A stretch of DNA of 44,830 nt from Sphingobacteriia bacterium (GTDB taxonomy: Bacteria; Bacteroidota; Bacteroidia; Bacteroidales; 4484-276): assembly GCA_009930115.1 (NCBI GenBank), contig RZYY01000009.1:1-44830 (forward strand), read 5' to 3'. The translations under genes and the position numbers were made by a program. The notes beneath the pieces were generated by a model. That model worked only from the letters and a program-made list of their open reading frames with translations. It did no database searches and was not told where the DNA came from. Each line of letters starts with the position of its first letter. The stretch's first letter is position 1. Positions 35,008 to 44,830 of this stretch are shown here, piece by piece.

Positions 35008-37154
35008 TGGCCGCTAACCAAGACAATAATTTCACTCCAAGTAAAGAAAAAGAGAAAAAGACCGATTCGCGGAAAAACAATAATCCTGCAGGTAAACCCG
35101 GTGACGGGAATAAGAAAAAATTCAATTTTTATTGGATTTACACTGTAATTGCCGTTATCTTTTTTGCACTTTTCTTTTTCAACAGAGATGGACAGATCGA
35201 AGAAATCACCTGGGGGGACCTCCGTCAAATGCTACTTAACCAAGACGTAGAAAAAATCGTACTGGTCAACCGCGAATATGCTGAAATTTTTATAAAAGAA
35301 GACAAAATCAACGATCCCCGTTATGACAAACTCAGGGAGAGGTTATCAAATAATCTTACCGGAACAACTCCGCATTTCAAAATGGTCATTGGCTCAGTAG
35401 AAACATTTGAAAAAGATGTACAGGAAGAACAGGAAGGAATATCCAATCCGGTTTATATCCGCAATGAAATCCGGCGTAACTGGACGGGTGATCTTCTTGG
35501 CTGGCTGTTGCCTTTAGCACTGTTGGTTGGTGCCTGGATATTCATAATGCGGATGATGAGTCGTGGTGGTCCGGGAGGAGGACAAATTTTCAATATTGGA
35601 AAATCGAAAGCACAATTGTTCGATAAAGATACACATGTTACCATAACCTTTAAAGATGTAGCAGGACTTGAGGAAGCAAAGGTTGAAGTTATGGAAATTG
35701 TGGATTTTCTCAAAAACCCATCCAAGTACACCGAACTTGGAGGGAAAATCCCTAAAGGAGCGTTACTGGTTGGTCCTCCGGGAACGGGCAAAACCCTGCT
35801 TGCCAAATCAGTTGCCGGCGAAGCCAATGTTCCTTTCTTTTCTATCTCAGGCTCCGATTTCGTTGAAATGTTTGTTGGCGTTGGTGCTTCACGGGTGCGC
35901 GATTTGTTCAGGCAGGCCAAAGAGAAAGCTCCATGTATTATTTTCATTGATGAGATTGATGCGATCGGACGTGCTCGGGGACGCAGCGCTCTGACCGGCG
36001 CTAACGACGAACGTGAAAATACCTTGAACCAATTGCTTACAGAAATGGATGGTTTTGGTACAAATGCCGGGGTAATCATTCTGGCTGCAACCAACCGTGC
36101 CGATATTCTTGATCGTGCCTTGCTGCGTGCCGGTCGCTTCGATCGTCAGATTCACGTTGAACTGCCCGATATGGAAGAGCGGAAAGCAATATTTCTGGTT
36201 CACCTGAAACCCATCAAATTTGATGACTCAGTAGATATTGACGGACTGGCCAAGCAAACTCCGGGATTTTCCGGTGCCGATATTGCAAATGTATGTAATG
36301 AAGCAGCACTTATTGGCGCCAGAAAAGGCAAAAAAGTGGTGGATAAAAGCGATTTTATGGATGCCATCGACCGAATCATCGGAGGATTGGAAAAAAGAAA
36401 CAAAATCATTTCGCAAACCGAGAAAAAAACCATCGCCTATCACGAAGCCGGTCATGCCACCGTGAGCTGGCTGCTTGAACATGGCTCACCTCTTGTAAAA
36501 GTTACAATTGTTCCTCGGGGCAAAGCACTTGGCGCAGCCTGGTATCTTCCTGAAGAACGGCAAATTACTACTTTCGAACAGATGGTTGACGAAATGACTG
36601 CAACACTCGGAGGAAGAGCATCTGAAGAAGTAAATTTTGGCGTAATTTCAACCGGTGCACTCAACGACCTCGAAAGAATCACCAAACAAGCTTATGCTAT
36701 GATTTCTTACTTTGGATTGAACAAACGCATCGGAAACATAAGCTATTACGACAGCAGCGGTCAATCAGAATACTCTTTTACCAAACCCTACAGCGAAAAA
36801 ACTGCACAAATCATTGATGAAGAAGTTCAAAAACTCGTACAATATGCTTACTCAAAAGCTGTTCAACTGCTCACCGAACACAAAGCACAAGTAGATCAAC
36901 TCGCACAGCTATTGCTTGAAAGAGAAGTGATTTACACCGAAGACATGGAACACATTTTCGGTAAAAGACAATTCAAACGCGATATCGAGAGAGCAGAAGA
37001 ACTTGCCAGAGAAAAAGACCGAATGAAAGAAAAGCTTGATAATCTGAGGGCAAAAATCAATGAAAAAGAATCTGAATCAGGCGAAAACAGCAGTGAAAAA
37101 AATGATCCTTCAGATCAAACTCATGAAAATCCGAAAACAGACAATGCTGACTAA
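35007..37154 (+). CDS. ftsH: ATP-dependent zinc metalloprotease FtsH
   Basis: [21 protein letters not shown]-region [25 protein letters not shown] zinc motif; start overlaps the rsfS stop (TAATG). Confidence 0.98.
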   Translation: MAANQDNNFTPSKEKEKKTDSRKNNNPAGKPGDGNKKKFNFYWIYTVIAVIFFALFFFNRDGQIEEITWGDLRQMLLNQDVEKIVLVNREYAEIFIKEDKINDPRYDKLRERLSNNLTGTTPHFKMVIGSVETFEKDVQEEQEGISNPVYIRNEIRRNWTGDLLGWLLPLALLVGAWIFIMRMMSRGGPGGGQIFNIGKSKAQLFDKDTHVTITFKDVAGLEEAKVEVMEIVDFLKNPSKYTELGGKIPKGALLVGPPGTGKTLLAKSVAGEANVPFFSISGSDFVEMFVGVGASRVRDLFRQAKEKAPCIIFIDEIDAIGRARGRSALTGANDERENTLNQLLTEMDGFGTNAGVIILAATNRADILDRALLRAGRFDRQIHVELPDMEERKAIFLVHLKPIKFDDSVDIDGLAKQTPGFSGADIANVCNEAALIGARKGKKVVDKSDFMDAIDRIIGGLEKRNKIISQTEKKTIAYHEAGHATVSWLLEHGSPLVKVTIVPRGKALGAAWYLPEERQITTFEQMVDEMTATLGGRASEEVNFGVISTGALNDLERITKQAYAMISYFGLNKRIGNISYYDSSGQSEYSFTKPYSEKTAQIIDEEVQKLVQYAYSKAVQLLTEHKAQVDQLAQLLLEREVIYTEDMEHIFGKRQFKRDIERAEELAREKDRMKEKLDNLRAKINEKESESGENSSEKNDPSDQTHENPKTDNAD

Positions 37155-37180
37155 AATGCTGTAACAATAAAACGAGAATC

Positions 37181-37834
37181 ATGCCCAGCGTAAAAGAAAT
37201 CACAACCAGGGAAAGTATTTTCAAGCATATCCGCAATGCCCTGATAGATAAAGCCGAAAACCTATTTACAGGTTCTGATACTGATTCATCACTTTATCAA
37301 CCACTTAAAGAATCGGCTGATGTTACATTTGCGCAGGAATTCACAAAAGTATCCGGAAAATTTGTTTATTGTGAAAATAACAATGACCTTGCTGAAAAAC
37401 TAAAATATATCATACTTGAAAACAAGCTGGAAAACATTTTTTGTTTTGACGATAAACTTTTCCCTCTGTTTGAAGAATATGATATCAGAGTAAAGACCGG
37501 ACAGCAGGAAATAATAAATGCAGGAACAGGCATAAGTTTATGTGAGTGTTTGGTAGCCCGTACAGGAAGTATTGTCGTTTCCTCCAGGCAATTGTCAGGC
37601 AGAAGACTCCCTGCTTTGCCCGAAACACACATAGTTGTAGCATCAACTACCCAGATTGTCGAAGATTTAAAGAATGCCTTTCTTTTTCTTAAAGACAAAT
37701 ACCAAAATCACTTACCATCTTCCATAACAGTAATCACCGGGCCAAGTCGTACAGCCGACATCGAAAAAACCCTGGTTATGGGAGCACACGGACCCAAAGA
37801 ATTGTATGTTTTCCTTGTTGAAGAAAATGAATAA
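37181..37834 (+). CDS. LUD-domain protein (LutC/YkgG family)
   Basis: GISLCECLVARTGSIVVSSRQLSGRRLPALPETHIVVA…TGPSRTADIEKTLVMGAHGPKEL. Confidence 0.9.
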   Translation: MPSVKEITTRESIFKHIRNALIDKAENLFTGSDTDSSLYQPLKESADVTFAQEFTKVSGKFVYCENNNDLAEKLKYIILENKLENIFCFDDKLFPLFEEYDIRVKTGQQEIINAGTGISLCECLVARTGSIVVSSRQLSGRRLPALPETHIVVASTTQIVEDLKNAFLFLKDKYQNHLPSSITVITGPSRTADIEKTLVMGAHGPKELYVFLVEENE

Positions 37835-37853
37835 ACCATTTAAATCAAATACT

Positions 37854-38063
37854 ATGAACAGCGATTGGGTAAAAATCTACTCTGCCGGAAACCTTTACAA
37901 AGTAGACCTGGTAAAAGGCCTCCTTGAAGAAAGCGGCATTAAGAGTGAAATTTTAAATCAGAAGGACAGCGCTTTTCTTACCGGAGATGTCGAACTTTTT
38001 GTCGACACCAAAGATTTTGAAGAAGCTAAACGAATACTTGCCGAGCGAAAAGACTTTGAATAA
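37854..38063 (+). CDS. DUF2007 (putative signal-transducing) small protein; ATG 37854 preferred
   Basis: MNSDWVKIYSAGNLYKVDLVKGLLEESGIKSEILNQKDSAF…VDTKDFEEAKRIL. Confidence 0.85.
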   Translation: MNSDWVKIYSAGNLYKVDLVKGLLEESGIKSEILNQKDSAFLTGDVELFVDTKDFEEAKRILAERKDFE

Positions 38064-38877
38064 TTTCTTTCAGCGATCGCTTACCGCAGTAATCTATGGT
38101 ATTGCTGTTTTGGGCTCTGTATTCCTGGGGCCGTATGCATTTTTTATGCTTTTTTTTCTGGTAAATGCCTTTGCCATCAGAGAATTTTATTTAATGCTTC
38201 AGAAAGGTATGGCGCTAAAACTAAATATTAGTTTTGGTGTGCTCCTGAGTTCGCTGCTCTATCTGATAATTTCGATATGTAATCTCCAAATACTTGGAAA
38301 AAACTACATAATTTTAAGTCTGTTACTTCTCTTATTCATTTTTATAGCTGAACTTTTCAGGAATCAAAAAAATCCGGTTATCAATATTTCAGTAATCCTG
38401 CTTGGAAATGTATATCTTACACTTCCTTTTAGCATGTTGAACAGGATGTTTACCTTTCAGAACAGCTTTGGGTCAGGATTCCCGTGGTTACTTGCCGGAC
38501 TATTTATCATAATTTGGGTAAATGATACGTTCTCTTATTTAACCGGAAGCATTATTGGAAAAAATAAAATGTTCAAAAGAATATCACCAAACAAAACCTG
38601 GGAAGGAACTGCAGGTGGATTTTTCTTTTCTCTGCTTGCAGGTTTTCTCCTTTCGCGAATAAGTCAATCAATTGGAAGTTGGCAATGGGTAGCTTTTTCA
38701 GGTTTGATTGCATTATCAGGAAACTTTGGTGATTTATCCGAGTCCATGCTTAAGCGCAGTTTTAGTATCAAAGACTCCGGCGACATTCTTCCCGGTCATG
38801 GCGGACTGCTTGACAGGTTTGATTCACTGTTGTTTGCGGTACCTGCTGCAATTGTATTTTTAACGTTAATTAATTAA
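38056..38877 (+). CDS. cdsA: phosphatidate cytidylyltransferase; TTG start at 38056 proposed
   Basis: ISPNKTWEGTAGGF and KDSGDILPGHGGLLDRFDSL signature, multiple TM helices. Confidence 0.93.
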   Translation: MNNFFQRSLTAVIYGIAVLGSVFLGPYAFFMLFFLVNAFAIREFYLMLQKGMALKLNISFGVLLSSLLYLIISICNLQILGKNYIILSLLLLLFIFIAELFRNQKNPVINISVILLGNVYLTLPFSMLNRMFTFQNSFGSGFPWLLAGLFIIIWVNDTFSYLTGSIIGKNKMFKRISPNKTWEGTAGGFFFSLLAGFLLSRISQSIGSWQWVAFSGLIALSGNFGDLSESMLKRSFSIKDSGDILPGHGGLLDRFDSLLFAVPAAIVFLTLIN

Positions 38878-38884
38878 ATGAGTT

Positions 38885-39541
38885 ATGAGAATTCATAAAG
38901 AAGGTTACCCGATCATCACCGTGGTAGTATTGCTGGCCCTGCTCATCATCGCCATAATCAATTATTATCACCCCGATCAAAGCAATTATCATTTTGCAAT
39001 TTATTTTCTGCTCCTACTTTTTGTGGCATTTATCATCCGTTTTTTTCGAAACCCCGACAGACCCCTCACAGTAAATGATTCGATGATTATATCGCCTGCA
39101 GACGGAAAAATTGTTGACATTGCCGAAATTGAAGAACCTGAATTCTTCAAGGACAAACGATTGAAAGTATCAATCTTCATGTCACCAAACAATGTACACA
39201 AAAACTGGTATCCAACCAGTGGAGCGATCCGTTTCTCACGACACCACCCCGGAAGATTTCTGGTTGCCTGGCATCCAAAATCTTCAGAGTTGAACGAGAG
39301 AACTACTATTGTTATTGAAAAAGACACCGGCACACAAATTCTTGTCAGACAGATTGCCGGTGCTGTTGCCCAGCGCATTAGCTGTTATGCCAAGGTAGAT
39401 AAAAATGTAACTCAGGGCGAAGAATTAGGATTTATCAAATTTGGATCGCGTGTTGATATTTTCCTGCCTCTGGGAACGGATGTAATGGTTTCACTCAATC
39501 AAAAAGTAGTCGGAAGCAACACCGAGATAGCAAGATTATAA
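38885..39541 (+). CDS. psd: phosphatidylserine decarboxylase family proenzyme
   Basis: ISPADGKIVDI, FMSPNNVHKNWYPTSG, IKFGSRVDIFLPLGT (Gly-Ser processing site). Confidence 0.92.
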   Translation: MRIHKEGYPIITVVVLLALLIIAIINYYHPDQSNYHFAIYFLLLLFVAFIIRFFRNPDRPLTVNDSMIISPADGKIVDIAEIEEPEFFKDKRLKVSIFMSPNNVHKNWYPTSGAIRFSRHHPGRFLVAWHPKSSELNERTTIVIEKDTGTQILVRQIAGAVAQRISCYAKVDKNVTQGEELGFIKFGSRVDIFLPLGTDVMVSLNQKVVGSNTEIARL

Positions 39542-39544
39542 ACT

Positions 39545-40477
39545 GTGAATAACATGTCTTTTAAAATCACAGTTTTAGGAAGTGCAGGAGCCATACCTAC
39601 AATTAACCGTAATCCTTCCGGAATGGTTGTAGTGATGAATAATCAATATTTTCTTATCGATTGTGGAGAGGGGACACAAATGCAGTTGCGCCGCTACAAC
39701 ATCAAATTTCAACGAATCAATCATATTTTTATCAGCCATTTGCATGGTGATCATTTCTTTGGATTGATAGGTTTGATTTCCTCCATGCATCTTAACGGAC
39801 GTACCGAACCACTTAACATTTACAGTTTTCCAAAACTTCAGGAAATCATTGAAATACAACTGGAGGCGTCTCATACCCATCTGAATTATCCACTCATTTT
39901 TAAGCCGTTAACAGGGGATACCGAAATCATTTATAATGATGAGCATCAATATGTAAAAACGTTCCCCCTCAATCACAGTGTACCTGCTGTAGGTTTTGTC
40001 TTTACCGAGAAACCCAGGTTAAAAAAGATAAAAAAGACTTTCTTAGAAAAAGAAGATGTCAGCATCGATGAAATAAAAAAGATTAAAGCTGGTGCTGATT
40101 TTTATGGAAAAAACGGAAAGTTTTATCCAAACACTGCCATGACTATCGACCCGCCTAAACCCAGATCGTTTGCCTATTGCTCCGACACAAAATATGACGA
40201 GTCCATTATCGAACACATCAAAGAAGCTACTTTGTTATATCATGAAGCATCATTCGGCGAAGAAATGAAAGACATTGCTGAAGAAAAACTACATTCTACT
40301 GCACGTCAAGCTGCCACCATTGCCCTCAAAGCCGATGTAAAACAACTTATGATCGGGCATTTTTCGGCCCGCTACAAGCAAGCAGATGATTTATTGCTTG
40401 AAGCCACTGCTGTTTTTCCTTCAACAATTGCTGCAGAAGACGGTCTATCCCTTGGCCTGATTTCGAGCCAGACCTGA
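39545..40477 (+). CDS. rnz: ribonuclease Z
   Basis: FLIDCGEGTQMQLRRYNIKFQRINHIFISHLHGDHFFGL; SDTKYDESI; MIGHFSARYK. Confidence 0.96.
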   Translation: MNNMSFKITVLGSAGAIPTINRNPSGMVVVMNNQYFLIDCGEGTQMQLRRYNIKFQRINHIFISHLHGDHFFGLIGLISSMHLNGRTEPLNIYSFPKLQEIIEIQLEASHTHLNYPLIFKPLTGDTEIIYNDEHQYVKTFPLNHSVPAVGFVFTEKPRLKKIKKTFLEKEDVSIDEIKKIKAGADFYGKNGKFYPNTAMTIDPPKPRSFAYCSDTKYDESIIEHIKEATLLYHEASFGEEMKDIAEEKLHSTARQAATIALKADVKQLMIGHFSARYKQADDLLLEATAVFPSTIAAEDGLSLGLISSQT

Positions 40478-40641
40478 GTTAGTTAGCTGCCAACTGTTAA
40501 TGAAAAATTTGCTTCCAAACTTATATTGCCAAGAGCATTAACAGTAACACCATTTCAAATTCATGCATTTCCCCGATAACATTTTGTTGTTCCTGCCTCT
40601 CCACGCCCAGTCACTGCTTTTGATAACCCGTTTATTAAAAC

Positions 40642-40685
40642 AAAAAGTGCCTGAATCAACCGGGAATTGAATCAAACACTTTTTT
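40642..40685. terminator. possible bidirectional terminator between rnz and the Qmo-like operon
   Basis: AAAAAGTG…CACTTTTTT, 8-bp stem with long loop. Confidence 0.45.
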
Positions 40686-40759
40686 GCGGCACGCAAATTA
40701 ATTGCGAGAACCTTTAAAAACTTGATTGAGATGCATTAACCTATAATTGGAGGCATAGG

Positions 40760-41839
40760 TTATTTCTTTTGTTTTTGTAAAGCTTTTTCGGTTTCAAATA
40801 CTTTTTCGAAATACATAGCAAACGAACGATAAAGAAAATGAGTCCATTTCCCAAATGGGACAATGAGTAATGCCCACTGCACCAGAACGATCATGTGAAC
40901 CAAATAAAGCCACAAATTGTTTTCGATCAGGTTTAAATCTACAAAAAGTCTGACTATAAATGCAGTAAAACCAAGCAGAAACAACCAGATTACAAACAAC
41001 CAGTCAGAGGGTTGCGAAAATTTATTGTTCTCGCGGTTTTTTTTCATACGCCCTCTTACAAATAAAAAGGTATCGACGAAAACCACAATACTTACCAGAT
41101 AGCCCAAAGCAATAATAAAAATGCTCTCAGCCCTGAACCAGTCGAGTACAACTGTGGTAAACAGCAGTGACAGGTAACCTAAAACAAGAATCATATGTTC
41201 GAGCCAGCGGGTTCTGCTGTCATCACAGCCAAGCGTACGTTTTTGAGTAAACATGTGAACGAACAGATCGCCGAAGCTTATGAGATAGCTCTTCAAAGTA
41301 ACCTTTTTGCCGGGTTTAAGAACGAGAAAATACCACATCCGGACCAGGTTTGGCAAAAGAATCACCAGAAAAACTGTCAGGATAGCAAAAAACTCAAACA
41401 GATGACCGAAGTGCATAATTGGTTCCAGCTCAAAGTTGTAATGTGCAGCTACACCAATAACTGCCAATGCAGTAATGACAAATGCAATGATGGTAGCAGG
41501 CAGAAATTTATATAGCAGACCTGATAAACCGGTCCAATCATATTTTGCAGTAAGCCACCGGCGCAGAGCCATCATCAGCTCACCTGGATTGGCTTGACGG
41601 GGACAAGACAGGGAACATTCGCCACAATAATAGCAGAGCCACGGATCGAGTGAGCTGGTAATTTTATCTTCCAAGCCGACTACACTTGCTCTTACCATCA
41701 TTCTGGGAAAAGAATACTCTGGTGTTGAAAGTGAACACACAGCTGTACAATTTCCACAATTGTAGCAGGCGCTGAAATCAACTCCGCCATATTTTTTTAT
41801 TTCTGATAAAAAGTCAGGATTTACTTTTGACATTTTCAA
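40760..41839 (-). CDS. QmoC/HdrC-like membrane subunit: two [4Fe-4S] motifs plus nitrate-reductase-gamma-like TM domain
   Basis: CYNCGNCTAVC…, CYYCGECSLSCPRQANPGELMMALRRW, then several TM helices with His residues. Confidence 0.87.
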   Translation of the reverse strand: MKMSKVNPDFLSEIKKYGGVDFSACYNCGNCTAVCSLSTPEYSFPRMMVRASVVGLEDKITSSLDPWLCYYCGECSLSCPRQANPGELMMALRRWLTAKYDWTGLSGLLYKFLPATIIAFVITALAVIGVAAHYNFELEPIMHFGHLFEFFAILTVFLVILLPNLVRMWYFLVLKPGKKVTLKSYLISFGDLFVHMFTQKRTLGCDDSRTRWLEHMILVLGYLSLLFTTVVLDWFRAESIFIIALGYLVSIVVFVDTFLFVRGRMKKNRENNKFSQPSDWLFVIWLFLLGFTAFIVRLFVDLNLIENNLWLYLVHMIVLVQWALLIVPFGKWTHFLYRSFAMYFEKVFETEKALQKQKK

Positions 41840-42109
41840 CTACTTTTTTTTCAGTTCATAATAATAATAAGCATCGTCATCATCAACTTCACCGGTTACA
41901 ACTTCACCATATTTTCGCATAGTCATCAGGTAATAGGTAACTTCATGCAAGGGTAATCCTGTGGCTGCTGCCAACTCGGGAATGGTTTTAGGCTCGTCTT
42001 CGAGAGCTTTGCGCAGTTGTTTGCGCATATTGGCATAAACCTTTTGGCGCTGTTTGGCCATTTCGGTAACCTGCCGTTTTTCCTTTATGATATTTATTGT
42101 TTTTGACAT
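41840..42109 (-). CDS. small winged-helix-like protein encoded between hdrA-like and qmoC-like genes
   Basis: RKALEDEPKTIPELAAATGLPLHEVTYYLMTMRKYGEVVTGEVDDDDAYYYYELKKK. Ends one nt before the qmoC-like start. Confidence 0.75.
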   Translation of the reverse strand: MSKTINIIKEKRQVTEMAKQRQKVYANMRKQLRKALEDEPKTIPELAAATGLPLHEVTYYLMTMRKYGEVVTGEVDDDDAYYYYELKKK

Positions 42110-42142
42110 TATTTTTCAGTTTGATGTTTCAAAAAATTCCGT

Positions 42143-44068
42143 TCATTCGATCAGTGCATCAATCATGTTTTCTATTTCCTGATTGGTATAACCAATTAGA
42201 TCGATGGCATCAACAGGACAAACAGGCAAACACATACCACAACCTTTACAGTTGGCTAAATTGACATGTGCCACTTCTTTATCTTCTACTTTGGTTTTGA
42301 TAATTGCATCGAAAGGACATGCTTCAGCACATTTTCCACACCATTCGCAAATGTTCACATGAACCTTGGCCAGCGTAGGCTCAAGCTCTATTTCGCCATG
42401 GCTTACCAGGGAGCTTGCTTTGGATGCTGCTGCCAATGATGATTTGAGTGATTCGGTGATATTCTTTGGTGATTGACAGGTTCCCGCAATCTGAACACCA
42501 TCAATGACTGTTTCGACTGGCCGTAACTTAGGATGTATCTCGTTGAAAAATTTATCCCGGCCAATTGGAATTTTTAAAATATCTCCTATTGTATTGTTTT
42601 TACGCGGTACCATACCTGTAACCAACACTACAAGATCAACAGGTATCTCAAGTTCTTCTTTTGCAGTAAGCAGATCCACTACATTGATAATTGTTCCCTT
42701 ACCATTTTTAGAGATAACAGGTTCTTTTTTCGGATCAAATTCAATGTATACATCACCGTTGAGAGATGATTGAGTATAAAGCAATTCCTGCTTTCCGTAA
42801 GTCCTTATTCCACGGTTAAGATGGTATGACTTGATTTTATATTTATCGAATACTTCAATGGCTGCGTGAATAGCCGAAGTGCAACAGTAACGGGAGCAAT
42901 ATTTGTTCTCTCCTTTTATCTGCATGCTTCCAACGCAATAGATATAACCAATGGTTTTAATCTCTTTTCCATTGTAGATCAGTTTATCCTTACTGAGCTC
43001 AATCAACCGTTTGAATTGTTGCAGTGTAATTACTGAATCAACAGTTTTATAGCTGAATTCTCCCTCTGCTGGTTCATATGGATCAAATCCGGTGGCTATT
43101 AAAACCGATCCTACAGTGATGGTTTCATATCTGATTTCCTGCTCAAGATCAATATTATCGCATACTTCAAGGCATTTCCCACACTTTGTGCAATGCTCCA
43201 TATCGATTGCCGGAAGATGAGGAAACTCCGAATCATAATTTTTATAGATAGCTTTACGCTTGGTAAGTCCAAAATTAAATTCATCATCAACTTCAACAGG
43301 GCAAATTTCAATGGCTTTGTCAAAAGCATCGGGGGTGCAGGGTTCAGTAATAAAGCGCGGAATGATTTTTAGCTCAAGATTATAATTTCCTACACTCCCT
43401 GATTTTGAAATTACCTGAGTTCCGGTGTACAACTTTATTTTAGGGTGATTAATAACATCTTTATAAAGCTCTGTGACGATTTCTTCGCCGGTTTGCTCCG
43501 AAGTAAAAAGTTTACCCCATTGCGAAACCCTTCCGCCAATAAAATGTTCTTTTTCGATAAGAAACACTTCAGTCCCCATATCAGCAAGCTCAACAGCAGC
43601 ACGCAAACCAGCTACACCGGCTCCAATGACTGCCACTTTATTTGCGGCTTCAATTTTCAACTTGGTAAGTTCCTTGGACTCTGCAACCCGGGCAATTCCG
43701 GCCTTAACCATTTGTATAGCTTTTTCTGTCGCTTCGACCGGTTTATCGCTGTGAGCCCATGAACCCTGCTCCCTGATGTTCACCTGAACATAATTGTACT
43801 GATTTAAACCTCCACGTATAGCAACATTTCGGAAAGTTTGCAGGTGTAATTTCGGAGAACATGAAGCCACTACAATAGCATCAAGCTGATTTGTTTTAAT
43901 ATCTTCTTCTATTTCCTTTTGAGATGAATCTGAACATGCAAACATGGTGGTTCGGGCAAGAAATACACCAGGCTGGTTTTCAATATTCTGTTTCACTTTC
44001 TCAACATCAATATAATCGCTGATGTTGGAACCACATTGACAAATATAAACACCTATTTTCTGCTTCAT
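42143..44068 (-). CDS. HdrA/QmoA-B-like FAD and iron-sulfur flavoprotein
   Basis: VAVIGAGVAGLRAAVELADMGTEVFLIEKE FAD fold; CTKCGKCLEVC; C-terminal CEWCGKCAEACP and CKGCGMCLPVCP ferredoxin motifs. Confidence 0.92.
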   Translation of the reverse strand: MKQKIGVYICQCGSNISDYIDVEKVKQNIENQPGVFLARTTMFACSDSSQKEIEEDIKTNQLDAIVVASCSPKLHLQTFRNVAIRGGLNQYNYVQVNIREQGSWAHSDKPVEATEKAIQMVKAGIARVAESKELTKLKIEAANKVAVIGAGVAGLRAAVELADMGTEVFLIEKEHFIGGRVSQWGKLFTSEQTGEEIVTELYKDVINHPKIKLYTGTQVISKSGSVGNYNLELKIIPRFITEPCTPDAFDKAIEICPVEVDDEFNFGLTKRKAIYKNYDSEFPHLPAIDMEHCTKCGKCLEVCDNIDLEQEIRYETITVGSVLIATGFDPYEPAEGEFSYKTVDSVITLQQFKRLIELSKDKLIYNGKEIKTIGYIYCVGSMQIKGENKYCSRYCCTSAIHAAIEVFDKYKIKSYHLNRGIRTYGKQELLYTQSSLNGDVYIEFDPKKEPVISKNGKGTIINVVDLLTAKEELEIPVDLVVLVTGMVPRKNNTIGDILKIPIGRDKFFNEIHPKLRPVETVIDGVQIAGTCQSPKNITESLKSSLAAASKASSLVSHGEIELEPTLAKVHVNICEWCGKCAEACPFDAIIKTKVEDKEVAHVNLANCKGCGMCLPVCPVDAIDLIGYTNQEIENMIDALIE

Positions 44069-44830
44069 GACAACCTCCTTATGTAACTTGCAGTTTCTGA
44101 AGATGCAGCGCCAGCCGAAAGTATTGAATCGGGAATGTCCATAGGTCCCGAAGCAGCACCAGCAACAAATACACCGGGAATGCTTGTGCGTGACGGATTG
44201 GTAAGCTCTTCTATCTGTTTAACATAGTGAAATGGGTCGGTCTCGAGTTTCTGACCGTTGAACATATCAGCAATCCCGTCAACGGCCAGTATGCCATTGG
44301 CAAGAACCACCATATCATGCTCGGACTCTTTGACTATTCCTTTGTAAACATCTTCGTAACGAACAATAAGGTTACCGTTTTCTTTTTCAGTGATTTTAGC
44401 TACTTTACCTTTTACAAAATCAACTCCCATGCTTCGCGCTTGTTGGTAAAATTCATTAAATCCTTTCCCGAATGCCCTGATATGCAAATAATAAATGGTT
44501 ACATCGGCCATAGGTAAAGCACCCATTATCAGCTGAGCCTGCTTTATGGAGTACATACAGCAGATTTGTGAACAGATAGGATTCCCAACAGTGGCATCAC
44601 GCGAACCAGCGCAAAGAACATAGGCAATATTTTCAGGCATTTTGCCATCTTTTGGTCGCAACACTGCATTGAATGGCCGCGTAGGCACCAGTTGACTTTC
44701 CATTTGCAATGCCGTTACTACATTTTTATATTTTGAATAGCCGTAATTGGGCAATTTGATTGGATCGATCATGTCGTAACCTGTAGCGACGATAACTGCT
44801 TTTACTTCAATCGGTATAATTTCCAGTTCC
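44065..44830 (-). CDS. second HdrA-like flavoprotein, 5' truncated by the window edge
   Basis: The frame stays open beyond the listed Met to the window end (…ELEIIPIEVKAVIVATGYDMIDP). CAGSRDATVGNPICSQICCMYSIKQAQL and GVFVAGAASGPMDIPDSI are HdrA-like. Stop overlaps the next gene's ATG by 4 nt. Confidence 0.9.
   Translation of the reverse strand, partial: ELEIIPIEVKAVIVATGYDMIDPIKLPNYGYSKYKNVVTALQMESQLVPTRPFNAVLRPKDGKMPENIAYVLCAGSRDATVGNPICSQICCMYSIKQAQLIMGALPMADVTIYYLHIRAFGKGFNEFYQQARSMGVDFVKGKVAKITEKENGNLIVRYEDVYKGIVKESEHDMVVLANGILAVDGIADMFNGQKLETDPFHYVKQIEELTNPSRTSIPGVFVAGAASGPMDIPDSILSAGAASSETASYIRRLS

Noticed and set aside
35453-36094. 213-aa minus-strand ORF and other antisense ORFs within ftsH
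   Set aside because: Shadow ORFs of a highly conserved gene; low-complexity composition.
37987-38055. N-terminal extension of cdsA
   Set aside because: Overlaps the DUF2007 gene in another frame; the TTG at 38056 gives a typical short N-terminus.

Overview
The window is ordinary-density chromosomal DNA from a member of the Bacteroidetes, probably Bacteroidales-like. Evidence: repeated TAnnTTTG -7 boxes, a T9SS-type sorting domain, and GWxTD, DUF4783 and DUF6340 proteins. There is no CRISPR array, rRNA, prophage or intact IS. Both edges cut genes: purM at the left and an HdrA-like flavoprotein at the right. Recognisable blocks are: serC-serA-four-helix-bundle-DUF1015; a tightly packed zinc-uptake operon (Fur/Zur-like, QueD, YidD-ZnuA, ZnuC, ZnuB); an AddB-like nuclease; an HtrA-like protease; an LVIVD-repeat secreted protein; a stand-alone IS1595-type zinc-ribbon protein; tandem thioredoxins; tRNA-Leu; a Y-family polymerase divergent from a LexA-like regulator; Nif3/BirA; RsfS-FtsH-LUD-DUF2007-CdsA-Psd; RNase Z; and a Qmo/Hdr-like electron-transfer operon. 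The most interesting signals are: (1) a 25-bp palindrome overlapping a -7 box at the head of the zinc operon, which also implies the Fur-family start codon must be moved; (2) an in-frame YidD-ZnuA fusion with no stop codon between the halves; (3) a Qmo/Hdr-like complex with a small winged-helix protein encoded between its subunits; (4) a palindromic operator candidate abutting the promoter of the LexA-like regulator; (5) a catalytic-domain-less transposase-derived DNA-binding protein with a palindrome in its leader; (6) two nearly identical back-to-back divergent promoters. All family calls are from motif recognition, with no database search.
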